From positions 12,710,001 through 12,774,000 of the forward strand of contig NC_048555.1 in NCBI RefSeq assembly GCF_902806685.2: 64,000 nucleotides of DNA, in the 5' to 3' direction. The position numbers and the translations under genes were made by a program. The stretch is from Maniola hyperantus (taxonomy: Eukaryota; Arthropoda; Insecta; Lepidoptera; Nymphalidae). The notes beneath the pieces are model-generated. The model ran no database searches. It was given only the letters and a program-made list of their open reading frames with translations, and was not told the origin of the DNA. This document shows positions 32,801 to 42,237 of the stretch, piece by piece. The first letter of the stretch is position 1; every line of letters starts with the position of its first letter.

Positions 32801-35800
32801 CTTCCCCCAGGGCTGGTAAGTGACCCTCAACATGTTGGCCACGATCAGTACATGGATGCGTCACGTCGCCAGTGGCCCCCAGTTGGACCTGGTGGTGACC
32901 AGCGAGTCCAACTACTGCCGCCAGTACTGGTGGGCAAATATCTTCTACTTCAACAACTACATCTACCAGCAAGACCTTTGCTTCCCCCAGGGCTGGTAAG
33001 TGACCCTCTACATGTTGGCCACGATCAGTACATGGATGCGAGGGCGTCACGTCGGCAGTGGCCCCCAGTTGGACCTGGTGGTGACCAGCGAGTCCAACTA
33101 CTGCCGCCAGTACTGGTGGGCAAATATCTTCTACTTCAACAACTACATCTACCAGCAAGACCTTTGCTTCCCCCAGGGCTGGTAAGTGACCCTCTACATG
33201 TTGGCCACGATCAGTACATGGATGCGAGGGCGTCACGTCGGCAGTGGCCCCCAGTTGGACCTGGTGGTGACCAGCGAGTCCAACTACTGCCGCCAGTACT
33301 GGTCGGCAAATATCTTCTACTTCAACAACTACATCTACCAGCAAGACCTTTGCTTCCCACAGGGATTGTGAGTGTCCCTTAACATCTTGGCCACGATCAG
33401 TACATGGATGCGAGGGCGTCACGTCGGCAGTGGCCCCCAGTTGGACCTGGTGGTGACCAGCGAGTCCAACTACTGCCGCCAGTACTGGTCGGCAAATATC
33501 TTCTACTTCAACAACTACATCTACCAGCAAGACCTTTGCTTCCCACAGGGATTGTGAGTGTCCCTTAACATCTTGGCCACGATCAGTACATGGATGCGAG
33601 GGCGTCACGTCGGCAGTGGCCCCCAGTTGGACCTGGTGGTGACCAGCGAGTCCAACTACTGCCGCCAGTACTGGTGGGCAAATATCTTCTACTTCAACAA
33701 CTACATCTACCAGCAAGCCTTTGCTTCCCACAGGGATTGTGAGTGTCCCTTAACATCTTGGCCACGATCAGTACATGGATGCGAGGGCGTCACGTCGGCA
33801 GTGGCCCCCAGTTGGACCTGGTGGTGACCAGCGAGTCCAACTACTGCCGCCAGTACTGGTGGACAAATATCTTCTACTTCAACAACTACATCTACCAGCA
33901 AGACCTTTGCTTCCCGCAAGGATTGTGAGTGTCCCTTAACATCTTGGCCACGATCAGTACATGGATGCATCACGTTGGCAGAGGTTCCCTGTGGGACCTG
34001 GTGGTAACCAGCGACTCCAACTATAGTACTGCCGCCAGTACTGGAACCACCAAATTGAGAACTTCTTTCTGTTTAAAAATGTAAATGTATATTTTATAAT
34101 TTTTATAGTGTTTTACCTACACTTGAAGGAAATCTATATATATAAAAGGGAAAGGTGACTGACTGACTGACTGACTGACTGACTGACTGACTGACTGACT
34201 GATCTATCAACGCACAGCTCAAACTACTGGACGGATCGGGCTGAAATTTGGCATGCAGATAGCTATTATGACATCCGCTAAGAAAGGATTTTTGAAAATT
34301 CAACTCCTAAGGGGGTGAAATAGGGTTTTGAAATTTTGTAGTCCACGCGAACGAAGTCGCGAGCATAAGCTAGTTTCTAAATAATTTTAAATACACATCA
34401 AAAATTGCGAACCGGCAGGAATCGAACCCGCGTCTCCTGGGATCGCGCCCGACGCTCCCAGCTAGCAGCGACGCTAAAATTATTTGTAAATGTATATTCC
34501 AGGTACCTCGCAGCAGACACTCAGCTCTTCATCTTGGCCCTGGTGGTCCTGGTGCTGGTGAAGAAGCCCCAGCACAGGGCAGCGGTGCTCACACTAATGT
34601 TCCTGGCGTCACTCGCCATCACCGCGGGACACACTTACATCCAAGACCTGGATGCTGTAGTCATACAGTCCCCTGAGTATGATTATACATAATCCATACT
34701 ACATTTTTTTTTCCATCAACGCACAGCTCTAATTACTGAACGGATCGGGCTGAAATTTAACATGCATGATAGCTATGAGGTTAAGTTAAGAAAGGGTTTT
34801 TAAAAATGCAACCCCTAGGGGCGTAAAAAAGGGGTTTGAAATTTGTGAAGTCCACATGGATGAAGTCGTTAGTTTTAGTATACACAAAAACCGAAACACG
34901 TGTCGAATATTTTTACATAAAGAATAAAGTATACAAAATTTCAAAAATATTTAATGAAAACTTACGAAGTTATAAGCTTGTTGTGTTGAGCCGTTGTCCT
35001 CAAAAAACATGGTCACCCCAAGCAAGCGGCTGTGAGCGAACGGGACGGCTGGCGTCGATCGTGCGCGCTCCCGATTTCACTACTCGAATCAAATGCGGTC
35101 ATTCAACTAGGTGTTCAAACTTGTAGGATTTTAAAGTATTTTTTGGTCAAAATATAACCTGTAGTAAAAATGATAGCAATCAGTACCCGTAGTACAAGAT
35201 TTTACGTCTCACCAAACCAAACCAAATTCGAGAGTCGAAATACTTCCGCGTTACAGTAAAATGGACCTAAACAGCCTTGAATTGAAGTCAAATATTCAAT
35301 GCCACGGATTTTAATTTTGCAATGTTTCCGCTTGGAGCGCTGGCTGTAGAAGTGTAGACAAACTTGAGCTTTAAAACAAGGCACTTAAGATCCAGTTTAC
35401 TGTAACGCGGAAGTATTTCGACTCTCGAATTTGGTTTGGTTTGGTGAGACGTAAAATCTTGTACTACGGGTACGGTTCTGTTACTGATTCTGAACAAACT
35501 AGTTTCAGGTGTTGTGTATACTAAAACTAACGTTGTATAAGGATCATTGTGTGTTTCAGATCGTACCGCAGTATGTACAAGAATGACGACACGTACAGAC
35601 TGGTGTACATCCGCGGCCATACCAACCTCTCAGTGTACACGCTGGGGCTGGCCGGAGGACTGCTGGTCTACTGGTGGCAGACCAACGGGAAGGACTTCTC
35701 TAAATATAAGGTTAACATACCGATACCTGAAGGGTACTCATCATCAGCATCGGCATCATCATCATCAACCGATAGACGTCCACTGGTGGACATAGGTCTC

Positions 35801-37947
35801 TTGTAGGGACTTCCACGGTCTTGCGCCGCCAGAATCCAGTGACTCTGCGACTCGTCCGTCCAACTAGAGGCGAGTCTTCCAATACTGCGTCTTCCGGTGC
35901 GAGGTCGCCATTCCAGCACCTTGGAGCCCCAACATCTAACGTCTAAGGATACTGATCTGATACTATCACCATCACCCTTTTTTTAACGCTGGGAAATGCG
36001 TTTTGGAAGCCAGTCAGCTAACCAGCCAGCCAACCAACTGGAGGGAAGGTATGTGGGACTCGCCGGCCGAGAGGCGACCAAAATACCCACTAAAACTCAG
36101 CGGCGCTCCTGCGCGTCGCCTGGTGACTGGGTCACGGCAACGTCGAAGCAATCTACCGCGACCCAGCCAGCGACATCCGCCGAGGCGGACCCTCCACCGG
36201 GGACCCACTTACGAGGTCCCCACACCGCACGTCCGAGGCGCACCGACGAATTGCATGCGCTTCCCGACCCGGGGATCAACAACGGGCGACAACTGCAGAC
36301 CCCGCGCACTTCGTCCGTGTCCCATACCCCTGCTTCGTCCACTGTGCTCCCTGCTAGTCGGAGAGACACGCGGAGAAACCTCCCCCTCTGCCAGGTCATT
36401 AGCCATAGTCACCGAGTACCAACAACAGGTATTCCCGCAGAGAGATTATTATCCATTTTTGTTACCGGGGTGCACCGGCCTGTTCCCCTTGGATGCATCC
36501 AAAAGGGACCTGCAGCACTCCGGCACACTGGGAGGTTACCGTGTAGAAACCAAAAGGGCATGGGATTAATAAAAACTGCAATACCCCTTCTAGGTTTTAA
36601 TGTTTCGCTGGAAATCCTCCGACATGGTTATCGGAGACTTTGTATAGCTTAACACGGCATTTTTTATTTTTTTTACCCCTTCCAGGTTAGCCTGCTTCCA
36701 TCTTAGACTTCATCATCACTTACCCTTAGGTGAGATTGCAGTCAAGGGCTAACTTGTATCTGAATTTAAAAAAATACAACTCAGTCGACAGCTTAACAGT
36801 GTCAATTTTCAGAAATACAGTTTGCTCATGTACCCCTTCATCCCTGTGAGTGTGGTTGTCATCCTCTCTGGCGGCATCTTCTACATCGACGGAGTGACTC
36901 CTCCCACGCTGCTGCGAGTCGCCTACGCCGCGCTGTACAAGCCCATCTTCCAGCTCTTTATATTCGGGTACATTGTCATCAGTATGTTCAAAATAGAGGG
37001 TGAGTATTTGGCAATCTTCTTCTTTTTCCGTCTTCCCTCTTCCTAACAGAGAATCGGACGTGAACCAACTGGTGAACTAAAAATCTTGTCTGAAATACAG
37101 CGAGCTAAAAGGAGTATGAGGAGATGACGTTTTGAACGACTTCGTGTTTCCTCTTGGTATGATCATTATTCATTGGATCTTGTACCTCGTGGTCCCACTG
37201 GATCATGTTCGACATGGTCCTGCTGGGTGTGGCCATCATCCTCTCTGGAGGCATCTTCTACATCGACGGAGGGACTCCTCCCACGCTGCTGCGACTGGCC
37301 TACGCCACGCTGTACAAGCCCATCTTCCAGTTCTTTTTATTGTATCTAATTGTAACTTGAGAATCTGGTAAACTGCTCATATAGGAACCAAATGGTATTC
37401 TGTTCCAGATTTATGCAGTAGTATAGCAGAATGGCGCGGCTTCGCCTGGGGCGGCCGCGTGTCGTACAGCGCCTTCCTCCTCCACAGCCTGTTCCAGCGA
37501 GGCTTGGCAGGAGTGCAGACCACCCCGCTGGTCATGAACGACTATCTCATAGTACGTGAGCTTGTTTAAACTAAATTAATCCATATTCTATGCATGTTTC
37601 ACTCACTCATGTATTTAGAATAGAAATATTTTTTATTCAATTAAACTTTTACTTTTGAATCGTCAAATGCATCTATCAACCTTTATTTTATAATACTTAC
37701 CTTACTCAATATTTCTTTTTTTTTCCTGTTTCTCACTGCGTAAGCGGAGAGAGAGAAGATGCCGCATGCCTCTACACAGTTATGTTGGGCATCTCGTCAA
37801 TTTCCTTGTTTGCTTCAGTTGATAGTGCTCTGCGCGTCGGTGTTCCTCTCCTTCACGCTGGGGGCGCTGCTGTGGCTGCTAGTGGAGGCGCCGGTGAGCG
37901 AAATCACGCGCGCTGTCCTTGTCCCACGATCTAAACATACTTCCTAA
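23808..37947 (+). CDS. NRF-6-like membrane O-acyltransferase (NRF1)
   Basis: Twelve exons: 23808-23877, 27385-27524, 28076-28406, 28903-29017, 29992-30079, 30557-30723, 30992-31177, 34503-34676, 35560-35710, 36813-36999, 37409-37551, 37819-37947; 626 aa with consistent phases. A signal peptide (about residues 1-17) is followed by a Cys-containing NRF-type luminal region, a membrane span (about 149-172) and an acyltransferase-3 domain. The domain has the RX10H motif (Arg219, His230 in IFSHCALLL), THTFFIMSSFLLSY, the Cys/Trp segment CRQYWWANIFYFNN, many further hydrophobic spans and a closing WLLVEAP. Families of this kind are linked to acyl or lipid and xenobiotic handling (C. elegans nrf-6, Drosophila drop-dead). 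The substrate is unknown. ATG 23808 and 23811 are adjacent; either is possible. The intron after exon 7 is largely an array of exon 7 copies. Exon lengths match NRF2. Confidence 0.88.
24443..24911 (+). repeat. Helitron-like element, divergent
   Basis: Ends ACGCGGACGAAGTCGCAGGC then CTAG before T. The body contains CCCCCCTAAGGGGGTGAAAT. In NRF1 intron 1. The 5' boundary is approximate. Confidence 0.5.
24915..25380. other. Non-coding intron sequence
   Basis: Part of NRF1 intron 1. No gene or clear element was seen. Confidence 0.5.
25385..25998 (+). repeat. SINE interrupted by an inverted copy of the same SINE
   Basis: The + strand SINE body at 25385-25457 resumes at about 25797-25998. Between them is a minus-strand copy of the same family with its T-run (poly-A tail) at the left and its tRNA-like head (B box CAGGAATCGAACC, A-box side GACTGCGTCAGGGAGG) at the right. 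AGTT at both junctions may be the target duplication. It forms a large inverted repeat in NRF1 intron 1. Confidence 0.65.
26362..27357. mobile_element. Non-autonomous TIR element, about 1 kb
   Basis: Exact 15-bp inverted ends TGTAGGGCTAACATG (26362-26376 and 27343-27357). The interior carries three Helitron-like inserts and non-coding AT-rich sequence. No clear target duplication was seen and no transposase is encoded. In NRF1 intron 1, 27 bp before exon 2. Confidence 0.5.
26439..27045 (-). repeat. Three adjacent Helitron-like copies, CTGA family
   Basis: Minus copies at 26439-26525 (3' end only), about 26620-26812 (no CTAG) and 26815-27045 (complete, CTAG to GA, with (CAGT)n). Nested inside the TIR element at 26362-27357. 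Confidence 0.6.
29632..29955 (-). repeat. tRNA-Arg-like SINE
   Basis: A minus copy: head near 29885-29950 (B box GGGATCGAACCC, A box CTAGGCTATCACAGC read inverse), tail (CATCAT)n at the left. A fragment of the same family lies at about 29535-29600. It sits about 35 bp before NRF1 exon 5. Confidence 0.65.
30755..30945 (-). repeat. Helitron-like element, TTTCGCATTTATAAT family, eroded
   Basis: GACTTCGTCTGTGTGGATTT at the left through GGGCCGTGAAAAGCTAG and an AGACAGAC run. In NRF1 intron 6. Confidence 0.5.
31021..34053 (+). repeat. 17-unit tandem array of NRF1 exon 7 plus its splice donor
   Basis: Unit starts: 31021 (inside the real exon), 31201, 31381, 31561, 31741, 31921, 32101, 32287, 32473, 32653, 32839, 33019, 33205, 33391, 33577, 33762 and 33948. 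Units are 180 bp or 186 bp (a GAGGGC-type six-base insert). Each holds about 155 bp of exon 7 from ATCAGTACATGG to CCCCAGGGCTG, then the donor GTAAGTGACC and about 20 bp of intron. In the NRF1 frame each unit ends Trp-stop, so the array cannot be read through. Only unit 1 has the proper acceptor (30991). Unit 15 has a 1-bp deletion. Unit 17 is truncated and diverged. Units 13-16 use GGATT|GTGAGT. Long frames on both strands here are by-products of a unit length divisible by three. Confidence 0.92.
34085..34475 (-). repeat. tRNA-like SINE split by a Helitron-like insert
   Basis: Inverse copy of the SINE also seen at 45310-45490 and 48560-48690. The tail runs from 34085 to 34132 and the head from 34374 to about 34475 (CGGCAGGAATCGAACCCG). 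The element at 34133-34373 lies between them. Confidence 0.65.
34133..34373 (+). mobile_element. Helitron-like element with a paralogous empty site
   Basis: TCTATATATATAAAAGGG at the 5' end, a (CTGA)n tract, and CTAG at 34370-34373. It is inserted in a SINE at AAGGAAA^TTTCTAAATAA. The same SINE at about 48597-48616 shows that site uninterrupted, so insertion was exactly between A and T without target duplication. This is diagnostic of Helitron-type transposition. Confidence 0.8.
35186..35470. repeat. 285-bp MITE with TA duplication
   Basis: Inverted ends CCCGTAGTACAAGATTTTAC extend for about 75 bp. TA lies at 35184-35185 and 35471-35472. It matches 56330-56614, which is the same length in the opposite orientation. 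In NRF1 intron 8. Confidence 0.75.
35749..35940 (-). repeat. Non-LTR reverse-transcriptase C-terminal fragment
   Basis: (CAT)n then CGATAGACGTCCACTGGTGG; the minus strand encodes eroded GRRSIGRLASSWTDE-type sequence. Begins about 40 bp after the NRF1 exon 9 donor. Confidence 0.55.
35985..36480. repeat. GC-rich interspersed repeat
   Basis: Longer copy of the 20795-21125 repeat. Open frames on several strands are not conserved with the other copy. In NRF1 intron 9. A piece of the SINE family seen at 25385-25998 follows at about 36535-36770. Confidence 0.5.
37205..37360 (+). pseudogene. Relic duplicate of NRF1 exon 10
   Basis: This segment repeats the middle of exon 10 (ILSGGIFYIDG, then TPPTLLR and LYKPIFQ) with about 90 percent identity by eye over about 130 bp, and stops at TGA 37358. 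It keeps the exon reading frame without internal stops, but has no acceptor or donor at the expected edges. It lies between exons 10 and 11. It is probably a failed exon duplication. Confidence 0.7.
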
Positions 37948-37953
37948 AATAAA
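37948..37953 (+). other. AATAAA poly(A) signal candidate, NRF1
   Basis: AATAAA begins directly after the TAA stop codon. If used, the 3' UTR would be only tens of bases long. Confidence 0.45.
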
Positions 37954-38056
37954 ATTTTTGGGGACCATTTCGATTACATGACGTCATATTCAACCTTAAT
38001 GCATTGCACAAAGTTCGAATATGGCAGTCATCTGAATCCCGTAAAGTAGCCCCTAA

Positions 38057-38217
38057 TTTACGCGACAGGTTGAAATGGCAATCGGGGAGGCGACGCCCCG
38101 CACACCCGCACAGCCCCCGCGCTAATCTGGTGCGGGCGAGTGCGGATAACATGCGGGTGTGCGGGGCGTCCCCCCGCCTCGCACCCCGATTACCATCTCG
38201 ACCTGTCGCGGGCTATA
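38057..38217. repeat. GC-rich palindromic MITE
   Basis: CGCGACAGGTTGAAATGGCA at the left and TACCATCTCGACCTGTCGCG at the right; the centre has GCGGGGCGTCC-type inverted arms. Confidence 0.65.
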
Positions 38218-38422
38218 GGTATGCACGTAATAAACTCTCTCACATCGTGCATTCAAGTCGCGCAGGTGTGGCCGTAGCTTTAGGGTAACTATAAGATTTT
38301 TATGTTTGGATAATAAAAATTATTGTCTGGTGTATTATGTTTCCTTCCTTGATTAAAGATTTTGTTAACCAACTACAGCGAAGGAAAGAGTTTACCTAGT
38401 CCGTACCACAGAAATTTCTCAA

Positions 38423-38681
38423 TCAGTACCCTTATTATAAATGTGAAAGTGTGTTTGTTTGTTGGTTTGTCTTTCAATCACGTCGCAACGGTGGAACGGG
38501 TTGACGTGATTTTTTGCATGGGTATAGATAAAGACCTGGAGAATGACATAGTGGGAACTCTTTGATTTTCCGGGATATTTTTATCCCGGAAAATCAAAGA
38601 GATTTTTAAGGGGATTTTTAAAAAGGGGTTAGCGATTTTTAAAACCTAAATCCATGCGTACGAAGTCGCGGGCATCTGCTA
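38423..38681 (+). repeat. Helitron-like element, TTTCGCATTTATAAT family
   Basis: Starts TCAGTACCCTTATTATAAAT and ends GAAGTCGCGGGCATCTGCTAG before T. Contains a small internal duplication near 38560-38640 (CCGGGATATTTTTATCCCGG). Confidence 0.65.
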
Positions 38682-38741
38682 GTAAAATATAATTAACGTC
38701 TCCTGGCACTGGGATCTTGGACCATAAATAACATAATTAAT

Positions 38742-39020
38742 CTATATATATAAAATCCAAAGTCAGTCAGTCAGTCAGTCAGTCAACTGACTGACTGACT
38801 GACTGACTGACTGACTGACTGACATATATATCAACGCACAGCCTAAACGTCGTTCCGCGTGGATTTAGGTTTTTGAAAATCCCTTGGGAACTCCTTAATT
38901 TTCCGGGACAAAAAGTAGCCTATGTCACTCTCCAGCATCCATGCTCTCCGTCTTAAGCTATGCCCATGCAAAAATCACGTCGATCATTTGCTCCGTTGCG
39001 ACGTGATTGAAGGACAAAGT
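38742..39020 (+). repeat. Chimeric Helitron-like sequence
   Basis: The 5' part (TCTATATATATAAAATCC, then a (CAGT)n to (CTGA)n inversion at about 38757-38822) belongs to the CTGA family. The 3' part (CGTGGATTTAGGTTTTTGAA...) is an inverse piece of the other family. Confidence 0.5.
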
Positions 39021-39021
39021 A

Positions 39022-39305
39022 AGAGTAACCGGCATAGCTCAACGGGTTGCGAAGATGAACTGGCAATGGGCAGGGCACATAGTTCGTACAACCAATATAG
39101 ACGTTGGGGTCCCAAGATGCTGGAATATCGACCTCGCACCGGAAGACGCAGCGTTGGAAGACCCCCCACTAAGTGGACGGACGACATCAGACGAGTCGCA
39201 GGGAGCCGCTGGATCCAGGCGGCGCAAGACCGTGGCGTGTGGAAGTCCCTACAAGAGACCTATGTCCAGCTGTGCACGTCTATCGATTGTTGATGATGGT
39301 GATGA
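39022..39305 (+). pseudogene. Non-LTR reverse-transcriptase C-terminal fragment
   Basis: Frameshifted remnant encoding, in order, RVTGIAQRVAKMNWQWAGH, GRRSVGRPPTKWTDDIRRV, SRWIQAAQDRG and SLQETYVQ, then a (GATGAT)n tail. This is the best-preserved copy of a tail family scattered through the window. Confidence 0.7.
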
Positions 39306-40048
39306 TTATGCCTATAGTGCAAGCGCTAGCAAAATTTAAGCATACAATATTATTATTATAATTAAGAACTATATACGTCATCATCATCATCATCAGCATG
39401 ATTTTAATAGGGTCTTGGACTGTAGTAATAATATGAGCTAACTTTTTTATATAGCGGTAGTTTATGAATTATATTCATTTTGAATTTTTCTAATTGCATA
39501 TGATAACTTTAAATTTTATTACTAATAAATAAAAGAAATGTATATACATACAGAAAAACTTATCACTAAAAAATTTATATTTACAAAAAATATACGCCGT
39601 CCAAATAGTCATTTATGGGCATTCATTTTTAAAATAACTAATTATTAACGTCACGTACAATGTACGTACGTACGGAAAGCGATTAATGACGTCACAAGGC
39701 GTAAACGACACAATTTTTCAATTGTTTAAGATAAAAAATATTTTCCCGCAGAAATTACTTACCTACCTACTATATTTTTATGTTAAAAATTGAAAAAAAA
39801 AATCGTTTACGGATCGTGACGTCATTATGCACTTTCGTACAGCGTGACATTCATGTTAAAAATATTTTTTAGTGAGTTTGTTGTGGACTCTTCTCAGACC
39901 TGGGCGCGTTTGGAACCCTCGTAGCTTTAGTTTTAAGTTTGCGTTACAATTATTATCGCCACTATATCTTACAAATCTAACTACTAACAATTAAAAAAAA
40001 ATTGAATAAATTATTTGAATTTTGAATTTTGAAATAAAAATCAATCCG

Positions 40049-40319
40049 TAAACTAGGATAAAAATAATGACGTACGCTGAAAAAAATATTAAAATCCAAC
40101 AAAGATTTGCAAAGTTACAGGCATTTTAATTTTGGAGTGGGAGGGTCTCCTATCCCTTTCTCGCAAAACGAAAATTTGTATGCAACCGCACAAAGCTACT
40201 ATGGCATTAGTAGGGTGTGACGTCAAATTCTATATCGTTATCTCTGCTCATAACTTTTTTGTTATTTGATCGATTTAATTAGTTGTTTCAGTTTACGTCA
40301 TTATTTTTATCCTAGTTTA
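40049..40319. repeat. MITE with AACTAGGATAAAAATA termini
   Basis: The same element as 5275-5569, opposite orientation. Inverted ends AACTAGGATAAAAATAATGA and the mirror TCATTATTTTTATCCTAGTT-like end. Confidence 0.65.
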
Positions 40320-40329
40320 TAATAAAGTA

Positions 40330-40710
40330 ATAAAAAAATTGGAGTCAAATTTTTATTTTTTATTTTATTTTTATTGAATGGTTTACTAGCGATTTTAACA
40401 TAAAACTTACTAACTATAATAAATACATAGGTTTTTCTATCATGCACAACTATGTTAAATCATTTAAAAGTAAACACTGCATGCAAATTCCGTACAGATA
40501 TCAGAGTTACAAAGGGGATAACAATTTAAGTAGGTAAAGATTCCATTCAGTATGTCTGTAGGTATGGTTAAAAAGTAAACAGTAGGTAAACGTTCTACTG
40601 TAAAATTAATAAATATGTTAAAAAAACTAAATTAACTACTAGGTATAATATAATGTTACAATTTTTTTTTTACGTTTATACTTAATTACTATTTTCTTAT
40701 ATTATAAATG
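40330..40710. other. Non-coding AT-rich intergenic sequence
   Basis: Between NRF1 and NRF2. Low-complexity TTTTATTTTATTT at the start. Nothing else recognised. A short SINE head fragment follows at about 40720-40785. Confidence 0.45.
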
Positions 40711-41245
40711 CCGAATTTATATCGGGATCGAGTCCCACACCTCCGATTAGCAGGCGGATGTCTTAAACACTAGGCTATCATAGCTCCCGTCTTATTCTTT
40801 CACCGAAAGATATTTGCACAGTGTGGATTAACGACAATCAGACAAAACCATTACATTTTAATAATTCAACAAAGGTTTAACACGAGACTCTCCGTCCCTC
40901 GCCCCACACAAACGTACAGTACGATTCAAAGGTAAATGCGCCCCTGAAGTTTGCGCACGACGTTGCGCAGAACACACATTTTGGGTGTCCGAGCTCGGGG
41001 AGGTAGCGGGGAGGGTAACAGCGCACGTCTCGCTCCTACATTCCCGCCAGTTCCTTGATGCGTCTCTCTCGCTATACGTGTCTTGTATGTTTGTACAGTC
41101 GAGTTGAACTTTGTCCCGTTAAGTGATTTAGTTCTCGAGTGTACCATGCGCAAGATCGCATAGCTAACTTCACGCAGACGCATTTAAGTTTGAATCGTAC
41201 TATAGTTTCATTCTCATTTCAATATTAAGCAACATTTGCAAGCTT

Positions 41246-41570
41246 TGATGGCCTAGTGGTTAGGACGTCCGCCTTCTAATCGGAGGTCGGGGGTCCGATC
41301 CCGGGCACGCACCTCTAACTGTTCGGAGTTATGTGCGTTTTAAATAATTAAATATTACTTGCTTTAACGGGTATGGAAAACATTGTGAGGAAACCTGCAT
41401 GCCTGAGAGTTCTCCATAATGTTCTCAAAGGTGTGTGAAGCCTACCAATCCGCACATGGCCAGCGTGGTAGACTATGGCCAAAACCCTTCTCACTCTGAG
41501 AGGAGACCCGTACTCTGTAGTGAGCTGGCGATGGATTGATCATGATGATGATGAATAAGTCAATGAAATT
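41246..41570 (+). repeat. tRNA-Arg-like SINE, complete
   Basis: The head TGGCCTAGTGGTTAGGACG (A box), an anticodon-like CCTTCTAATCGG and GTCCGATCCCGG (B box) is followed by the shared body (CCTGCATGCCTGAGAGTTCT) and a (ATGATG)n tail. It serves as the reference copy for fragments at 19020, 29632, 44452, 51306 and 51602. Confidence 0.7.
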
Positions 41571-42237
41571 TTGTAAACACATTTTCGAAAGTAACCTCGT
41601 AGCTTTAGTTTTAAGTTCGCGTAGTAATTATCGCCACTAAGTATATCATCTTACAAATCCAACAACCGACCACCATAAATTTCTTAGTGCAATTCAATAT
41701 GGGTTTCATTAGTATTCAGAACATTTCAAGAAGAATCACTACCAGGGAGTTCCCACGGGATTTTTAAAAACCTAAATCCACGCGTTTCGTGCGCGCGTCG
41801 CTGGCATCAGCTAGTCTAATTATAAGCTGCATTCGTGTAGAGCGCACTACCAATAAACTCTTCTTAATAAAAAATAATGTAAGTAATTTCTTTAAGTCTC
41901 TGCACATCTTCCGCGATTTAAATACAAGTACAAGGTAAATATTGTTTTGTAAACATTCTTTATTTATTCTTGCAACGGAGATGTTGCTGTAAAATTACTA
42001 TAATATTATCCATCGTAGAGGTAAATGGAATTAAATTAAATTCTGTGCGGCACAGCTTGTATGGTCCAAGATCCTAGGACCACCAGACGTGTGCGATAGC
42101 AATACTACCAAGTGATACCTGCGCAACCGCCAGTCTGTCGAGGGACGAACACAGGTTTTAGTGGGTGAAAACCCTACTAGGCTTTTCATTTCTCCTGACG
42201 GAGGGGTATGCGTCAGGCATTTCCTGTGTATAAAAAA

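Noticed and set aside
31017..33731. A 904-residue minus-strand frame and a 782-residue + frame with perfect 60-62-residue repeats
   Set aside because: They are by-products of tandem units whose length is a multiple of three. The true coding frame is the third one, shown by exon phase, family motifs and NRF2.
32082..33928. Each array unit as a separate 61-residue gene
   Set aside because: The ATG comes from intron sequence, and each frame ends at the splice donor; no promoter or acceptor belongs to each unit.
34405..34692. Start codon at 34405 making exon 8 a separate small gene
   Set aside because: The upstream part is SINE sequence; the real exon starts at acceptor 34502/34503, and its phase joins NRF1 exon 7.
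35996..36652. 218-residue open frame on the + strand
   Set aside because: It lies in a GC-rich dispersed repeat; the copy at 20795-21125 does not keep the frame, and no family motif is visible.
38922..39361. Several overlapping 60-120-residue frames
   Set aside because: Frames of one decayed reverse-transcriptase tail, annotated once as a pseudogene.
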